NCBI RefSeq assembly: GCF_006440675.2
Contig: NZ_CP083951.1
Span: 3,009,501 to 3,073,500, forward strand
Direction of reading: 5' to 3'
DNA: 64,000 nucleotides
DNA from: Mesorhizobium sp. B2-8-5
Lineage (GTDB): Bacteria > Pseudomonadota > Alphaproteobacteria > Rhizobiales > Rhizobiaceae
Position 1 is the first letter of the stretch. Each line of letters begins with the position of its first letter. Positions 7,947 through 16,601 of the stretch are shown here, piece by piece. Both the position numbers and the translations under genes were made by a program. Under the pieces are notes generated by a model. The model was not told the origin of the DNA. It saw only the letters and a program-made list of their open reading frames with translations, and searched no databases.

Positions 7947-9014
7947 ATGAAATTATTGAGCCGTTACACCGGCCTTGCAGCGCTTGCAGCCACCATGATG
8001 GTGGTTGGCATGCAGGCCGGCCATGCCGAAGACAAGAAACCCTACACCATCTATCTCTCCAACAATTTCGTCGGCAATGACTGGCGCCAGCAGATGGAGC
8101 GCGTCGCCACCGTGTCGGTCAACAAGGGGCCGCTGAAAGGCCGCGTTGACCTCAAGATCGAGAATGTCGAGAACACTGTACAGGCGCAGATCAACTCGCT
8201 GAACAACATCATCCGCCAGAAGCCGGACGCGATCCTGGTCGATGCCGGTTCGGATTCGGCGCTCAACCCCACCATCAAGAAGGCCTGCGACGCGGGCATC
8301 GTCGTCATCAGCTTCGACCAGGTGGTGACCGAGCCTTGCGCCTATGCCGTCGCTTCCGATTGGGACCGCATTCCCGCTGTCATGGCCGAGTGGATGGCCA
8401 CCCAGCTTGGCGGCAAGGGCAACATCATCCTCGACCGCGGCCTCGCCGGCGCACCGATCTCGGCGCAATTGCAGGGTGGGTACGAAAAGGTGCTGGCCAA
8501 ATATCCCGACATCAAGGTTGTCGGCTATTACAACGGCAATTACGCGCTCGGTCCGGAACAGTCCGGCGTGGCGGCACTGCTTGCCGCCAATCCGAAGATC
8601 GACGGCATCATGACACAAGGCTACGGTTCGGGCGCCATCCAGGCGCTGAAGGACGCCGGCCGGCCGATCGTCCCGGTCGTCGGCTTCTCCTACAATGTCG
8701 CGGCCGTCACCTGCGCGCAGACGCAAGGCGCCAAATGCATCCTCGGCTCGAATCCGGCCTATCTTTCCTCCGAAGCGATCAAGCTGGCGGTCGATATGCT
8801 GGACACCGGCAAGAAGCCGGCCGAACGCTCGGTGTCGGTCAAGGGTGATTTCGTGACGACCGATCCTTTCGAGTCGAAGCTTTATCCGGGCACCAAGATG
8901 ATCAAGATCGCGGTCGGCGAAAATGCCTTCCCCGACCAGGCGCCCGGCCTGACACTGCCGATCACGCCCGATTGGGTCGAGATCACCGCCGCGGAAGCCG
9001 CTGGCAGCAAGTAA
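7947..9014 (+). CDS. Ribose-type (CUT2) sugar ABC transporter substrate-binding protein, copy 2
   Basis: A 355-aa paralogue of the preceding gene. It has a signal peptide ending near GHAEDKK and the same type I fold, with FDQVVTEPCAYAV in the hinge region and GYGSGAIQALKDAG. A GGGAGGAG site precedes the start. The copies differ most around the middle third (SDFDIMANN versus SDWDRIPAV) and before the C-terminus, positions that could shift ligand preference. A strong terminator-like hairpin follows at 9034-9068. Confidence 0.9.
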   Translation: MKLLSRYTGLAALAATMMVVGMQAGHAEDKKPYTIYLSNNFVGNDWRQQMERVATVSVNKGPLKGRVDLKIENVENTVQAQINSLNNIIRQKPDAILVDAGSDSALNPTIKKACDAGIVVISFDQVVTEPCAYAVASDWDRIPAVMAEWMATQLGGKGNIILDRGLAGAPISAQLQGGYEKVLAKYPDIKVVGYYNGNYALGPEQSGVAALLAANPKIDGIMTQGYGSGAIQALKDAGRPIVPVVGFSYNVAAVTCAQTQGAKCILGSNPAYLSSEAIKLAVDMLDTGKKPAERSVSVKGDFVTTDPFESKLYPGTKMIKIAVGENAFPDQAPGLTLPITPDWVEITAAEAAGSK

Positions 9015-9033
9015 CATCCGGTTCCACGATCCT

Positions 9034-9068
9034 GTCTCCCGGCATCGAGCGATGCCGGGAGACCTTTT
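9034..9068 (+). terminator. Terminator-like hairpin after the second binding-protein gene
   Basis: A perfect 13-bp stem, GTCTCCCGGCATC / GATGCCGGGAGAC with loop GAGC, followed by CTTTT. It probably ends most transcripts after the two binding-protein genes and leaves lower read-through into the ATPase and permeases. Confidence 0.75.
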
Positions 9069-9070
9069 CG

Positions 9071-9170
9071 AGCAATTCCAGGAAAAGTGTGAGCGGTTTT
9101 CCGTCCGGAATTGCGTAAAAACAAAGAGATAGAGCGGTTCGCTGTTTCCTTGAAACGGTGAAACGCTCTG
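9071..9170. repeat. Dispersed intergenic repeat, full two-module copy
   Basis: Module A (9072-9114) is a hairpin with arms GCAATTCC/GGAATTGC and an inner GGAAAA/TTTTCC pair. Module B (about 9116-9170) is a second hairpin with arms AGAGCG/CGCTCT. Module A recurs at 20513, 45299 and 46764. Confidence 0.8.
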
Positions 9171-9181
9171 GAAAGCGGCCC

Positions 9182-10684
9182 ATGGATCTCGTCACCGTCA
9201 ACGGTCTGTCAAAACGCTATGGCGGCATCGTCGCGCTGAGCGAAGCCGCATTCAGCGCCCGCGCCGGCGAGGTGCACGCGCTGCTCGGGGAGAACGGAGC
9301 GGGCAAAAGCACCTTCATCCAGATCCTGTCGGGAGCGGTGCAGCATGACGGCGGCTCCATCCTCGTCGATGGCCAGGACTATCGGCCCGCGAACCCGGAT
9401 GCCGCGCAGGCGCGCGGCATTGCCGCCGTCTTCCAGGAACTGTCGCTCATCCCCGATCTCAGCGTCGAGCAAAACATCTGGTTCCGGCACGAGCCAAGGA
9501 CATGGCTTGGTACCGTCAACCGCGCTGAAATGCGCCGCGGGACGCTGGCGCTTCTCGAAAAATACGATTTCCCGGCGCTGCGTCCCGAACAGGAATTGCG
9601 GCGGCTGACGCTGGCCGAACGGCAGATCGTCGAGATCGCCAAGGGCCTGGCCAAGGACCCGCGCATCCTCATCCTCGACGAGGCGACTTCGGCGCTGCCG
9701 GCGCGGGAGGCTGAATGGCTGTTGAAGCTCACCCGGCAACTGGCCGCCGAAGGCAGGCTGGTCATCTTCATCTCGCATCGCATGGCCGAGGTGCGCGCCA
9801 TCGCAGACCGGCTGACGATCTTCCGCAATGGCAGCACTGTCGCCGCGCATGAGGCCGCTGCCGTTTCCGACGACGAGATCGTCACCCAGATGATCGGCCG
9901 GCATCTCGATCGGCTCTATCCCGAGCGCGTGCCGACGATGACGGATCGCGTCGCGCTCAAGGTCGCAAACCTCGCCAGCGGCAGCCGTCTCTCAGGGGTC
10001 GACTTTTCGCTTCGCGAGGGCGAGGTGCTCGGCGTCGGCGGCTTGCAGGGCCACGGCCAGCGCGAGCTGTTCCAGGCGCTGTTCGGCGCCACAAAGGCGA
10101 GCGGCACGATCGAGCTCTGGGGCAAGCCCGCGGCGATCGGCAATCCGCGCCAGGCGCTGACCGGCAAGGATGGCATCGCGCTGGTGCCGGAAGACCGGCG
10201 CGGCCAGGGCCTGCTCTTGACCAAGAGCGTACGCGAGAACCTGACGCTGTCGGTCATCAAGCGCTTCACCGAAAATGGCCTGCTCAGCCGGCAGAAGGAA
10301 GCGGCCCTGGTCAAGGAGATGGTCGATTTCCTGCGTATCAAGGCCGGCACGCCGGAACAGCTCGCCGGAACGCTGTCCGGCGGCAACCAGCAGAAGGTGA
10401 TCTTCGGCAAGATGCTTCTGACGCAAGCGCGCGTGCTCCTGCTCTACGATCCTACACGCGGCGTCGATGTCGGCACCAAGGGCGAGATCTTCCAGCTGAT
10501 GCGCGATCTCGCCGCCAAGGGCTACGCGATCCTGTTCCATTCGAGCGACATGCCAGAGCTCGTCCATGTCGCCGACCGCGTGCTGGTGATGCGCAACGGC
10601 CGTATCGCCGCGACGCTGGAGGGCGAGCATATTTCGGAGGAGGAAATCCTGCGCGCCGCCATGCTTGAAACCAGGACGGCCTGA
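9182..10684 (+). CDS. Sugar ABC transporter ATP-binding protein (two NBDs, CUT2 type)
   Basis: A 500-aa tandem ATPase. NBD1 has Walker A GENGAGKST, the signature-like LTLAERQIVEIAKG and Walker B ILILDEATSAL. NBD2 has a degenerate Walker A (GGLQGHGQREL), signature LSGGNQQKV and an altered Walker B, LLLYDPTRGVD, where the usual LDEPT reads YDPT. One active and one degenerate site is normal for this family; the YDPT form departs further. The start at 9182 (MDLVTV) follows the repeat element. It is followed by the two permeases with 3-bp spacing and a 4-bp overlap. Confidence 0.92.
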   Translation: MDLVTVNGLSKRYGGIVALSEAAFSARAGEVHALLGENGAGKSTFIQILSGAVQHDGGSILVDGQDYRPANPDAAQARGIAAVFQELSLIPDLSVEQNIWFRHEPRTWLGTVNRAEMRRGTLALLEKYDFPALRPEQELRRLTLAERQIVEIAKGLAKDPRILILDEATSALPAREAEWLLKLTRQLAAEGRLVIFISHRMAEVRAIADRLTIFRNGSTVAAHEAAAVSDDEIVTQMIGRHLDRLYPERVPTMTDRVALKVANLASGSRLSGVDFSLREGEVLGVGGLQGHGQRELFQALFGATKASGTIELWGKPAAIGNPRQALTGKDGIALVPEDRRGQGLLLTKSVRENLTLSVIKRFTENGLLSRQKEAALVKEMVDFLRIKAGTPEQLAGTLSGGNQQKVIFGKMLLTQARVLLLYDPTRGVDVGTKGEIFQLMRDLAAKGYAILFHSSDMPELVHVADRVLVMRNGRIAATLEGEHISEEEILRAAMLETRTA

Positions 10685-10687
10685 GGC

Positions 10688-11716
10688 ATGGTGATGTCCG
10701 CGGAGCAAACTGTGGAAAGGGCGCGAATGCCGGTGCGAACCAAGGACAGCAGGCCAGGCATGGATTGGCGCGGCCGCGCGCTCGACCGCGCGCCGTTCCT
10801 CGTCGCCTGCCTGATGCTGGCCTTGATCGTCGCCATCTATGGCAGCCTGCAGTCCGGCGTCTTCAGCCTGGACGAGCTCAATCTCGATACGGCGGCGGCG
10901 ATGACGCTGATGCTGGCGGCAACCGGACAGACCATCGTTCTGGTGCGCGGCGGCATCGATCTGTCGATCGGCGGCATGATCAGCCTCGGCACGGTGATCG
11001 CGGCGACGCGTTTCACCGACGATCCTTCGACCACGGCGTTCTGGGCGCTGGCCATACTGGCGCTCGGTTTCCTCATCGGCGCGCTCAATGGCCTGCTGAT
11101 CTCGCTGCTCAAGCTGCAGCCTTTCCTGGTGACGCTCGCTACCTGGTCGATCCTCAACGGCGTCGCCATGATCATCCTGCCGACCGATGGCGGCAGCGTT
11201 CCCGGTTGGTGGGTTGGTTTCGCCTCGGTGCAACTCCTCGGCCTGACCAGCCCGGTCTGGATGTTGCTGGCGCTGCTCGTGTTCTGGCGGTGGTTCCGTG
11301 CGACGCGCGTCGGCATCACCATCCAGGCCTCCGGCTCCAACGAGAAATCGGCGTTTCTGTCGGGGGTTTCCATCACCCGCGCCAACATCGTCACCTACGG
11401 CCTGTCAGGTCTGTTCGCCGCGGGCGCTGCGCTGTTTCTGATAACACAGACCGGCGCCGGTTCGCCGACCATAGGCAAGGACTACATCCTGCCTTCCGTG
11501 GCGGCCGCGGTCATCGGCGGCGTCAGCCTGTTCGGCGGTCGCGGCCATCTCGCCGGCACGCTGATCGGCGCTTTCGTGCTTACCCTCATCGGCAATCTGG
11601 TCTTCGTCCTGCACGTGTCGAGCTATTGGCAGCCGGTCGCGTCCGGCATCATCCTGCTGCTCTCGGTGCTCGCAAGCTCGATCGCCGAAAAGGCCGCGAG
11701 GAACCGCGTCCAATGA
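10688..11716 (+). CDS. Sugar ABC transporter permease (CUT2), subunit 1
   Basis: A 342-aa membrane protein with a charged N-terminal extension of about 30 residues, then about eight to ten hydrophobic segments. The CUT2 permease motif is present (VLVRGGIDLSIGGMISLGTV and, later, AAAVIGGVSLFGGRGHLAGTLIGA). It starts 3 bases after the ATPase stop and overlaps the next permease, so the two are probably translated together and form a heterodimer. Confidence 0.92.
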   Translation: MVMSAEQTVERARMPVRTKDSRPGMDWRGRALDRAPFLVACLMLALIVAIYGSLQSGVFSLDELNLDTAAAMTLMLAATGQTIVLVRGGIDLSIGGMISLGTVIAATRFTDDPSTTAFWALAILALGFLIGALNGLLISLLKLQPFLVTLATWSILNGVAMIILPTDGGSVPGWWVGFASVQLLGLTSPVWMLLALLVFWRWFRATRVGITIQASGSNEKSAFLSGVSITRANIVTYGLSGLFAAGAALFLITQTGAGSPTIGKDYILPSVAAAVIGGVSLFGGRGHLAGTLIGAFVLTLIGNLVFVLHVSSYWQPVASGIILLLSVLASSIAEKAARNRVQ

Positions 11717-12681
11717 GCGCTTTCCTCGCCCGCAACCGCCTCATCGTGCTTGCCTATGCCGGCATGGTCGTGCTGCTCCTGGTCACGGCGATTTTCTCGC
11801 CTGGCTTCCTCTCGGTCTCCAACATGCGCTCGACGGTGGTGCTGGCGGCCTTCGTCGGTATCGTCGCGCTCGGCCAGACCTTCGTCATCATCGGCGGCGG
11901 CATCGACCTGTCGGTGCCCTGGGTGCTGAATTCCGCGGCGATCGTCATGGCGCTGCTCTGCGGCGGGCAGGACCTGCCGCTTATCTGGGTCATGCCGCTG
12001 CTGCTTGCCGGCGGCGCCTTCATCGGGCTCATCAACGGCGTCGGCGTCGCCCAGTTCGGCGTGCCGCCGATTATCATGACATTGGCCACCAATGTCATCC
12101 TGCAGGGCCTGATCCTGGTGCTGACCGGCGGTTCGCCGACGCCGTCCGCGCCGGCGCTGATCCAGTTCCTGTCGGTCGGGCGCATCGGCGGCTTCCCGGT
12201 CATAGCGCTGATCTGGCTCGCGCTGACGCTGGTCGCCACGCTGTTGCTCTCCAAGGCCGCGTTCGGGCGTCATCTCTATGCGCTGGGAACCAGCGCGACC
12301 GTCGCCGAATTCTCCGGCGTGCCGACCGCGCGCATCACCATTCTGACCTACGTCGTCTCCGGCCTCACCGCCGCTTTCGCCGGCATGCTTTTTACCGGCT
12401 ATTCCGGCCAGGCCTATCTCGGCATGGGCGATGCCTATCTGTTCACCTCGATCGCGGCGGTCGCCATCGGTGGCGCTTCGATCCTCGGCGGCAGCGGGCA
12501 TTATCTCGGCACCGTCGCTGGCGCCATGGTGCTGACCATCCTCACCGGGCTCTTACCGGCGCTCAACCTGTCGAGCGGCGCGCTACTCGTCGTCTACGGC
12601 GCGGTGATCCTGATCACCGTGTCGATCGGCAGCGAGACCTTCGCCGGGCTCGGCGGCAGAATTCGCGGCAGAAGGGCTTGA
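11713..12681 (+). CDS. Sugar ABC transporter permease (CUT2), subunit 2
   Basis: A 322-aa permease whose ATG overlaps the preceding TGA. Family motifs are FVIIGGGIDLSVPWVLN and AVAIGGASILGGSGHYLGTVAGA. It is related to, but clearly diverged from, subunit 1. Many CUT2 systems use one permease as a homodimer; a pair like this is a frequent variant. Confidence 0.92.
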   Translation: MSAFLARNRLIVLAYAGMVVLLLVTAIFSPGFLSVSNMRSTVVLAAFVGIVALGQTFVIIGGGIDLSVPWVLNSAAIVMALLCGGQDLPLIWVMPLLLAGGAFIGLINGVGVAQFGVPPIIMTLATNVILQGLILVLTGGSPTPSAPALIQFLSVGRIGGFPVIALIWLALTLVATLLLSKAAFGRHLYALGTSATVAEFSGVPTARITILTYVVSGLTAAFAGMLFTGYSGQAYLGMGDAYLFTSIAAVAIGGASILGGSGHYLGTVAGAMVLTILTGLLPALNLSSGALLVVYGAVILITVSIGSETFAGLGGRIRGRRA

Positions 12682-12683
12682 GC

Positions 12684-13565
12684 ATGGTCGAAATCACTTG
12701 CGTCGTCGATGCCGAAGCAGAGCTGGGCGAGGGCACGCTCTGGGACCCTAAGGCCGGCGTGCTCTGGTGGATCGACATCTGGAAGAAGCTGATCCACCGC
12801 TACGACCCGTCGACCGGCAAAGACGAGGTGTTCGAGACGCCGGAATATCTCGGTTGCCTCGGCCTGCGCGAAAAAGGCGGCCTGGTGCTGACCATGACCG
12901 ACGGTTTTCATTTCTTCGACCCTGCGACTGGTGTGTTCGAAGCGATCGTCGACCCGGAAGCGCATATGCCGAAGACCCGTTTCAATGACGGCAAGCCGGA
13001 CCGGCAGGGGCGGTTCTGGTCAGGCTCGATGTTCGAGGTGCCTGGCAAGCCGATCGAATTCATCGGCGCGCTATACCGGCTCGATCCCGATCTTTCGGTG
13101 CACAAGATCATCGACGGCATCGGTTGCTCCAATGGGCTCGCCTGGAGCCCGGATTCGAAGACCATGTATTTCTCCGACAGCCATGCCGGCGCGGTGTGGG
13201 CCTATGATTTCGACCCCGCCACCGGCGACATCGAGAACCGCCGTACCTTCGTTGACATGACGGTCACCGGCGGCGTCGCCGACGGAGCTACGGTCGATGC
13301 CGAAGGCTGCTATTGGGTGACCATCCCGGTGACCAGCAAGGTCTGCCGCTACGATCCGACCGGCAAACTGATGCAGACGGTGCTCTTGCCGACCGACCTG
13401 CCGACCTGCTGCGAGTTCGGCGGCAAGGACCTCGATATCCTCTATGTCACCTCTGCCGTGCTCAAGCGTCCTGCCAGCCACTTCGTCGGCCAGAAGCATC
13501 CGGGCGGCCTGTTTGCGCTCGATGTCGGCGTCAAGGGTCTGACGCTGCCGACATTCAAGGGATAG
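12684..13565 (+). CDS. SMP-30/gluconolactonase family protein
   Basis: A 293-aa six-bladed propeller of the SMP-30 type. Typical motifs: LGEGTLWDPKAGVLWWIDI near the N-terminus (metal-binding Glu), RFNDGKPDRQGRFWSG, GIGCSNGLAWSPD, MYFSDSHAGAVWAYDFD and GVADGATVDAEGCYWV. Such enzymes hydrolyse sugar lactones to acids. It lies 2 bases after the permease. With the dehydratase at 173 it supports an oxidative route sugar, lactone, acid, 2-keto-3-deoxy acid. I start it at ATG 12684 rather than TTG 12678, which overlaps the permease stop. Confidence 0.88.
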   Translation: MVEITCVVDAEAELGEGTLWDPKAGVLWWIDIWKKLIHRYDPSTGKDEVFETPEYLGCLGLREKGGLVLTMTDGFHFFDPATGVFEAIVDPEAHMPKTRFNDGKPDRQGRFWSGSMFEVPGKPIEFIGALYRLDPDLSVHKIIDGIGCSNGLAWSPDSKTMYFSDSHAGAVWAYDFDPATGDIENRRTFVDMTVTGGVADGATVDAEGCYWVTIPVTSKVCRYDPTGKLMQTVLLPTDLPTCCEFGGKDLDILYVTSAVLKRPASHFVGQKHPGGLFALDVGVKGLTLPTFKG

Positions 13566-13830
13566 CGCCGGCAATCTAGGCGCGACATCGCGGGCAGCGC
13601 CTCGACCTTGCGCGCCGAGATGGTCCCATCGCCATAAGCGGGTTGACATTCACAGCGCGGGGTGCGTGCCAGCCACCAGAGGAATTTTCCGCGATTTCGG
13701 TGTGCAGCTGGAAAACCGTTGGCGGTCATTCGCGGAATCTCCTTGAGGCTGGCGCGCGGATTGATCAGTTTGTCCCCAAGCAGGACCACTTGCCAGGCGG
13801 ATAGTCGCGGCGGACAGGGAGAGAACAGCA

Positions 13831-14871
13831 ATGCGCACCAAAACCAGCATCCGCGTCGTCGGCTGCCACGCCGAGGGCGAGATCGGCGATGTCATCGTGG
13901 GCGGCGTGCTGCCGCCTGCCGGCCGCACGATGATGGAGAAGATGATCACGATGGAACGCGATCACGACCATATCAGGCGCATGCTGATCTGCGAGCCGCG
14001 CGGCAGCGTTGCCCGGCATGTCAATCTCCTGGTGCCCTCGACGCGCGAGGATTGCGCCGCGGGCGCCATCATCATGGAGCCGACCGAATATCCGCCGATG
14101 TCCGGCTCCAACACGATCTGCGTCGCCACGGTGTTGCTCGAGACCGGCATGGTGCCGATGCAGGAGCCCGAGACGCGCTTCAAGCTGGATATGCCCGGCG
14201 GCGTCATCGAGGTGCGCGCCGAATGCAGCGACGGCAAATGCCTGTCGATCACGCTGCGCAATGCCCCCGCCTTCGCCGAGCGCCTCGATGCCAATATCGA
14301 GGTGGAAGGGCTCGGCACGATCAAGGTCGATATTGCCTATGGCGGCATGTTCTACGCGATTGTCGATGCGCCCGCGCTCGGCTTCTCGGTCACCCCCGAC
14401 GAGGCCCGCGAATTGGCCGTGGCCGGCGAGAAGGTTCGCCGCGCGGCGCGCGAGCAGCTCGATGTCGTGCATCCGCAGTTCGACAATGTGCGCGGTGTGT
14501 CGATCGTGCAGTTCGCCATGCCGTTCCAGGGGCCAGGCAACGTCACGCGCAACACCTGCATCGTCTCGCCAGGACGCTCGGACCGCAGCCCGACAGGAAC
14601 CGGCACCTCGGCCCGCATGGCCGTGCTGCAGGCGCGAGGCCAGATGAAGGCCGGCGAGGTGCTGATCCATGAATCGATCATCGGCTCGCGCTTCACCGGC
14701 AAGATCCTCGAACTTACCGAAGTCGGAGGGCGCAAGGCGATCGTGCCGCAGATAACCGGCAGAGCCTGGATCACAGGAGAGCACAACTACTATCTCGATC
14801 CGACGGATCCCTATCCGCAAGGCTATGTGCTGTCGGATACCTGGGGCACCTCGACTTCGGTGACGCAATAG
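13831..14871 (+). CDS. Proline racemase-fold protein with Ser/Thr in place of the catalytic Cys pair
   Basis: A 346-aa protein of the proline racemase / 4-hydroxyproline epimerase / trans-3-hydroxyproline dehydratase superfamily (RVVGCHAEGEIGDVIVGG, GGMFYAIVDA, DRSPTGTGTSARMA). The first catalytic site, normally Met-Cys-Gly-His, reads MSGSN with Ser91. The second, normally DxxPCGxGT, has Asp251 and Thr255. The pair is thus Ser/Thr, so two-Cys racemisation is not expected. Dehydration or another activity on a hydroxy acid is possible. It is 265 bases after the lactonase, with GGGAGAG before the ATG, and may have its own promoter. Confidence 0.8.
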   Translation: MRTKTSIRVVGCHAEGEIGDVIVGGVLPPAGRTMMEKMITMERDHDHIRRMLICEPRGSVARHVNLLVPSTREDCAAGAIIMEPTEYPPMSGSNTICVATVLLETGMVPMQEPETRFKLDMPGGVIEVRAECSDGKCLSITLRNAPAFAERLDANIEVEGLGTIKVDIAYGGMFYAIVDAPALGFSVTPDEARELAVAGEKVRRAAREQLDVVHPQFDNVRGVSIVQFAMPFQGPGNVTRNTCIVSPGRSDRSPTGTGTSARMAVLQARGQMKAGEVLIHESIIGSRFTGKILELTEVGGRKAIVPQITGRAWITGEHNYYLDPTDPYPQGYVLSDTWGTSTSVTQ

Positions 14872-15088
14872 AATTTCCTGCAGTGCGCCGGCTCGGATAA
14901 CTCGAGCGCCCAGACGCTTCCAGCTTTTGGCCGGTGCGTTTGCGCTTGCAGAATGTCAGCGGACCTTGCAGGGAGGCGCCTGCTCTGATTCCCTGCGGTT
15001 GGTGGGGGTCGCCTGATTCGCGTGCTTGCTTCGGTTCCGCATGATCGTGCGGCGGAGCCGCAGGTGCCTTCGGTAGAAAGATGAGGAA

Positions 15089-16081
15089 ATGACCGCCAAG
15101 CCGGAAATCCTGGAGATGAGGCCCAAGATCACCGTTGTCGGGGTCGGGGGCGCCGGCGGCAACGCCGTCAACAACATGATCGCCGAAGGGCTGCAGGGCG
15201 TCGAGTTCGTCGTCGCCAACACCGATGCCCAGGCGCTCACCATGTCGAAGTCGTCGCGGCTGATCCAACTGGGTGCGCATGTGACCGAGGGCCTGGGCGC
15301 CGGGTCCTTGCCCCAGGTCGGGAGCGCTGCCGCGGAAGAATCCATCGACGAGATCATGGATCATCTTGCGGGAACGCATATGTGCTTCATCACCGCCGGC
15401 ATGGGCGGCGGCACGGGGACGGGTGCGGCGCCCGTGATCGCGCGTGCCGCGCGCGATGCCGGCATCCTGACGGTGGCCGTCGTCACCAAGCCTTTCGTGT
15501 TCGAAGGCAAGCGCAGGACGCAGGCGGCCGAGGAAGGCATCGAACGGCTTCGCGAGAGCGCCGATACCGTGATCGTCATCCCGAACCAGAACCTCTTCAG
15601 GGTCGCCGACGCCAGGACCACGTTCGCCGACGCCTTCGCCATGGCGGACCGCGTTCTCTACGCGGGTGTCGGCTGCATCACCGATCTCATCGTCAAGGAA
15701 GGCCTGATCAATCTCGATTTCGCCGACGTGAAGTCGGTGATGCGGGACATGGGCCGGGCGATGATGGGAACCGGCGAAGCCTCCGGGGAGGGGCGCGCCA
15801 AGATCGCGGCCGAGGCGGCGATCGCCAATCCGCTCCTCGATGAAGCTTCCATGTCCGGCGCCAGGGGGCTGCTCGTGTCGATCTGCGGCGGCATGGACAT
15901 GACGCTGTTCGAGGTCGACGAAGCCGCGACGCGGATACGCGAAGAGGTCGACGCCGATGCCGACATCATCGTCGGCGCCATCTTCGACCAGGCATTGGCG
16001 GGAAAGTTCCGCGTGTCCGTCGTCGCGACGGGTCTGCGCAAGAGCGCCGACATCGCGCAATTCGAGCAGAGGATCGCCTGA
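15089..16081 (+). CDS. ftsZ: FtsZ paralogue lacking the C-terminal linker and tail
   Basis: A 330-aa tubulin-like GTPase. The nucleotide-binding start is [15 protein letters not shown] (about 12-26), and the tubulin signature [13 protein letters not shown] lies near 104-116. The conserved FtsZ core continues through [16 protein letters not shown] and [11 protein letters not shown]. It ends at about residue 330, without the Pro/Gln-rich linker and conserved C-terminal peptide that bind FtsA and other partners. It resembles the short FtsZ2 known from rhizobia. It is a single gene between unrelated catabolic loci, so it is probably not the essential division ftsZ of the dcw cluster. Confidence 0.88.
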   Translation: MTAKPEILEMRPKITVVGVGGAGGNAVNNMIAEGLQGVEFVVANTDAQALTMSKSSRLIQLGAHVTEGLGAGSLPQVGSAAAEESIDEIMDHLAGTHMCFITAGMGGGTGTGAAPVIARAARDAGILTVAVVTKPFVFEGKRRTQAAEEGIERLRESADTVIVIPNQNLFRVADARTTFADAFAMADRVLYAGVGCITDLIVKEGLINLDFADVKSVMRDMGRAMMGTGEASGEGRAKIAAEAAIANPLLDEASMSGARGLLVSICGGMDMTLFEVDEAATRIREEVDADADIIVGAIFDQALAGKFRVSVVATGLRKSADIAQFEQRIA

Positions 16082-16183
16082 GACCACGGCGCCTCACGGC
16101 TGCGCTGGCCCCCGACGGCACGATGCAATCGGGCCGATATCCGTTTCCGGCGGCGAACAATCACGACCGCATGGACCCATATC

Positions 16184-16198
16184 TGTCCAGTTTGGACA
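16184..16198. promoter_or_regulatory. Operator-like dyad GTCCA-N3-TGGAC, copy 1
   Basis: TGTCCA-GTT-TGGACA, perfect 6-bp arms, about 100 bases before the YciI-like gene that opens the hydroxyquinol operon. Matching dyads occur at 18617-18631 and 27755-27769. Confidence 0.7.
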
Positions 16199-16299
16199 AA
16201 TTCATCGGTCCGTTCGACAGGAGTCGATTTAAGTTCCGGCAGGGAGGAGTAGAACTTAGCGACGATCGATGGAGTGTCGCGCCCCCCGGGAGGACTATC

Positions 16300-16587
16300 T
16301 TGCTCTTTGCCGTCCACTGTCTCGACTATGCCGATGCGCTTGCTCGCCGGCTTGCCAATTACGATGCCCACAAGGCCTATCTTGCCGCCGGATCGGTCGC
16401 GACCGTAATCTCCGGGCCGCTGGTCGCTGCGGACGGTGCGACCATGATCGGCTCGCTCTTCGTGTTTTCCGCGGACAGCATCGAAGATGTGAAGGCGTTC
16501 AACGCCACCGACCCGTTCAATGCCGCCAATGTCTGGCAAAGCGTCAGCATCAATCCGTTCCTGCTGCGTGTCGATAATCGCGGCTGA
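16300..16587 (+). CDS. YciI-like protein of the hydroxyquinol operon
   Basis: A 95-aa ferredoxin-like YciI-family protein: LLFAVHCLDYADALARR, then the conserved His in NYDAHKAYL, then SGPLVAADGATMIGSLFVFSADS. I start it at TTG 16300, because GGGAGG (16288-16293) lies 6 bases upstream and the family fold begins there; upstream in-frame codons run through the operator region. The maleylacetate reductase gene follows after 14 bases. Known YciI relatives include a dehydrochlorinase acting on a chlorinated hydroxyquinol (TftG), so a role on a trihydroxybenzene or its quinone is plausible but unproven. Confidence 0.7.
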   Translation: MLFAVHCLDYADALARRLANYDAHKAYLAAGSVATVISGPLVAADGATMIGSLFVFSADSIEDVKAFNATDPFNAANVWQSVSINPFLLRVDNRG

Positions 16588-16601
16588 CGGGGAGAGGCTC
16601 G

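Noticed and set aside
13442..13831. Minus-strand 129-codon frame over the lactonase end and the following gap
   Set aside because: No family resemblance or credible ribosome site; half of it is antisense to the lactonase gene.
16123..16299. In-frame upstream extension of the YciI-like protein
   Set aside because: It runs through the operator dyad and lacks a ribosome site; TTG 16300 has one and matches the family start.
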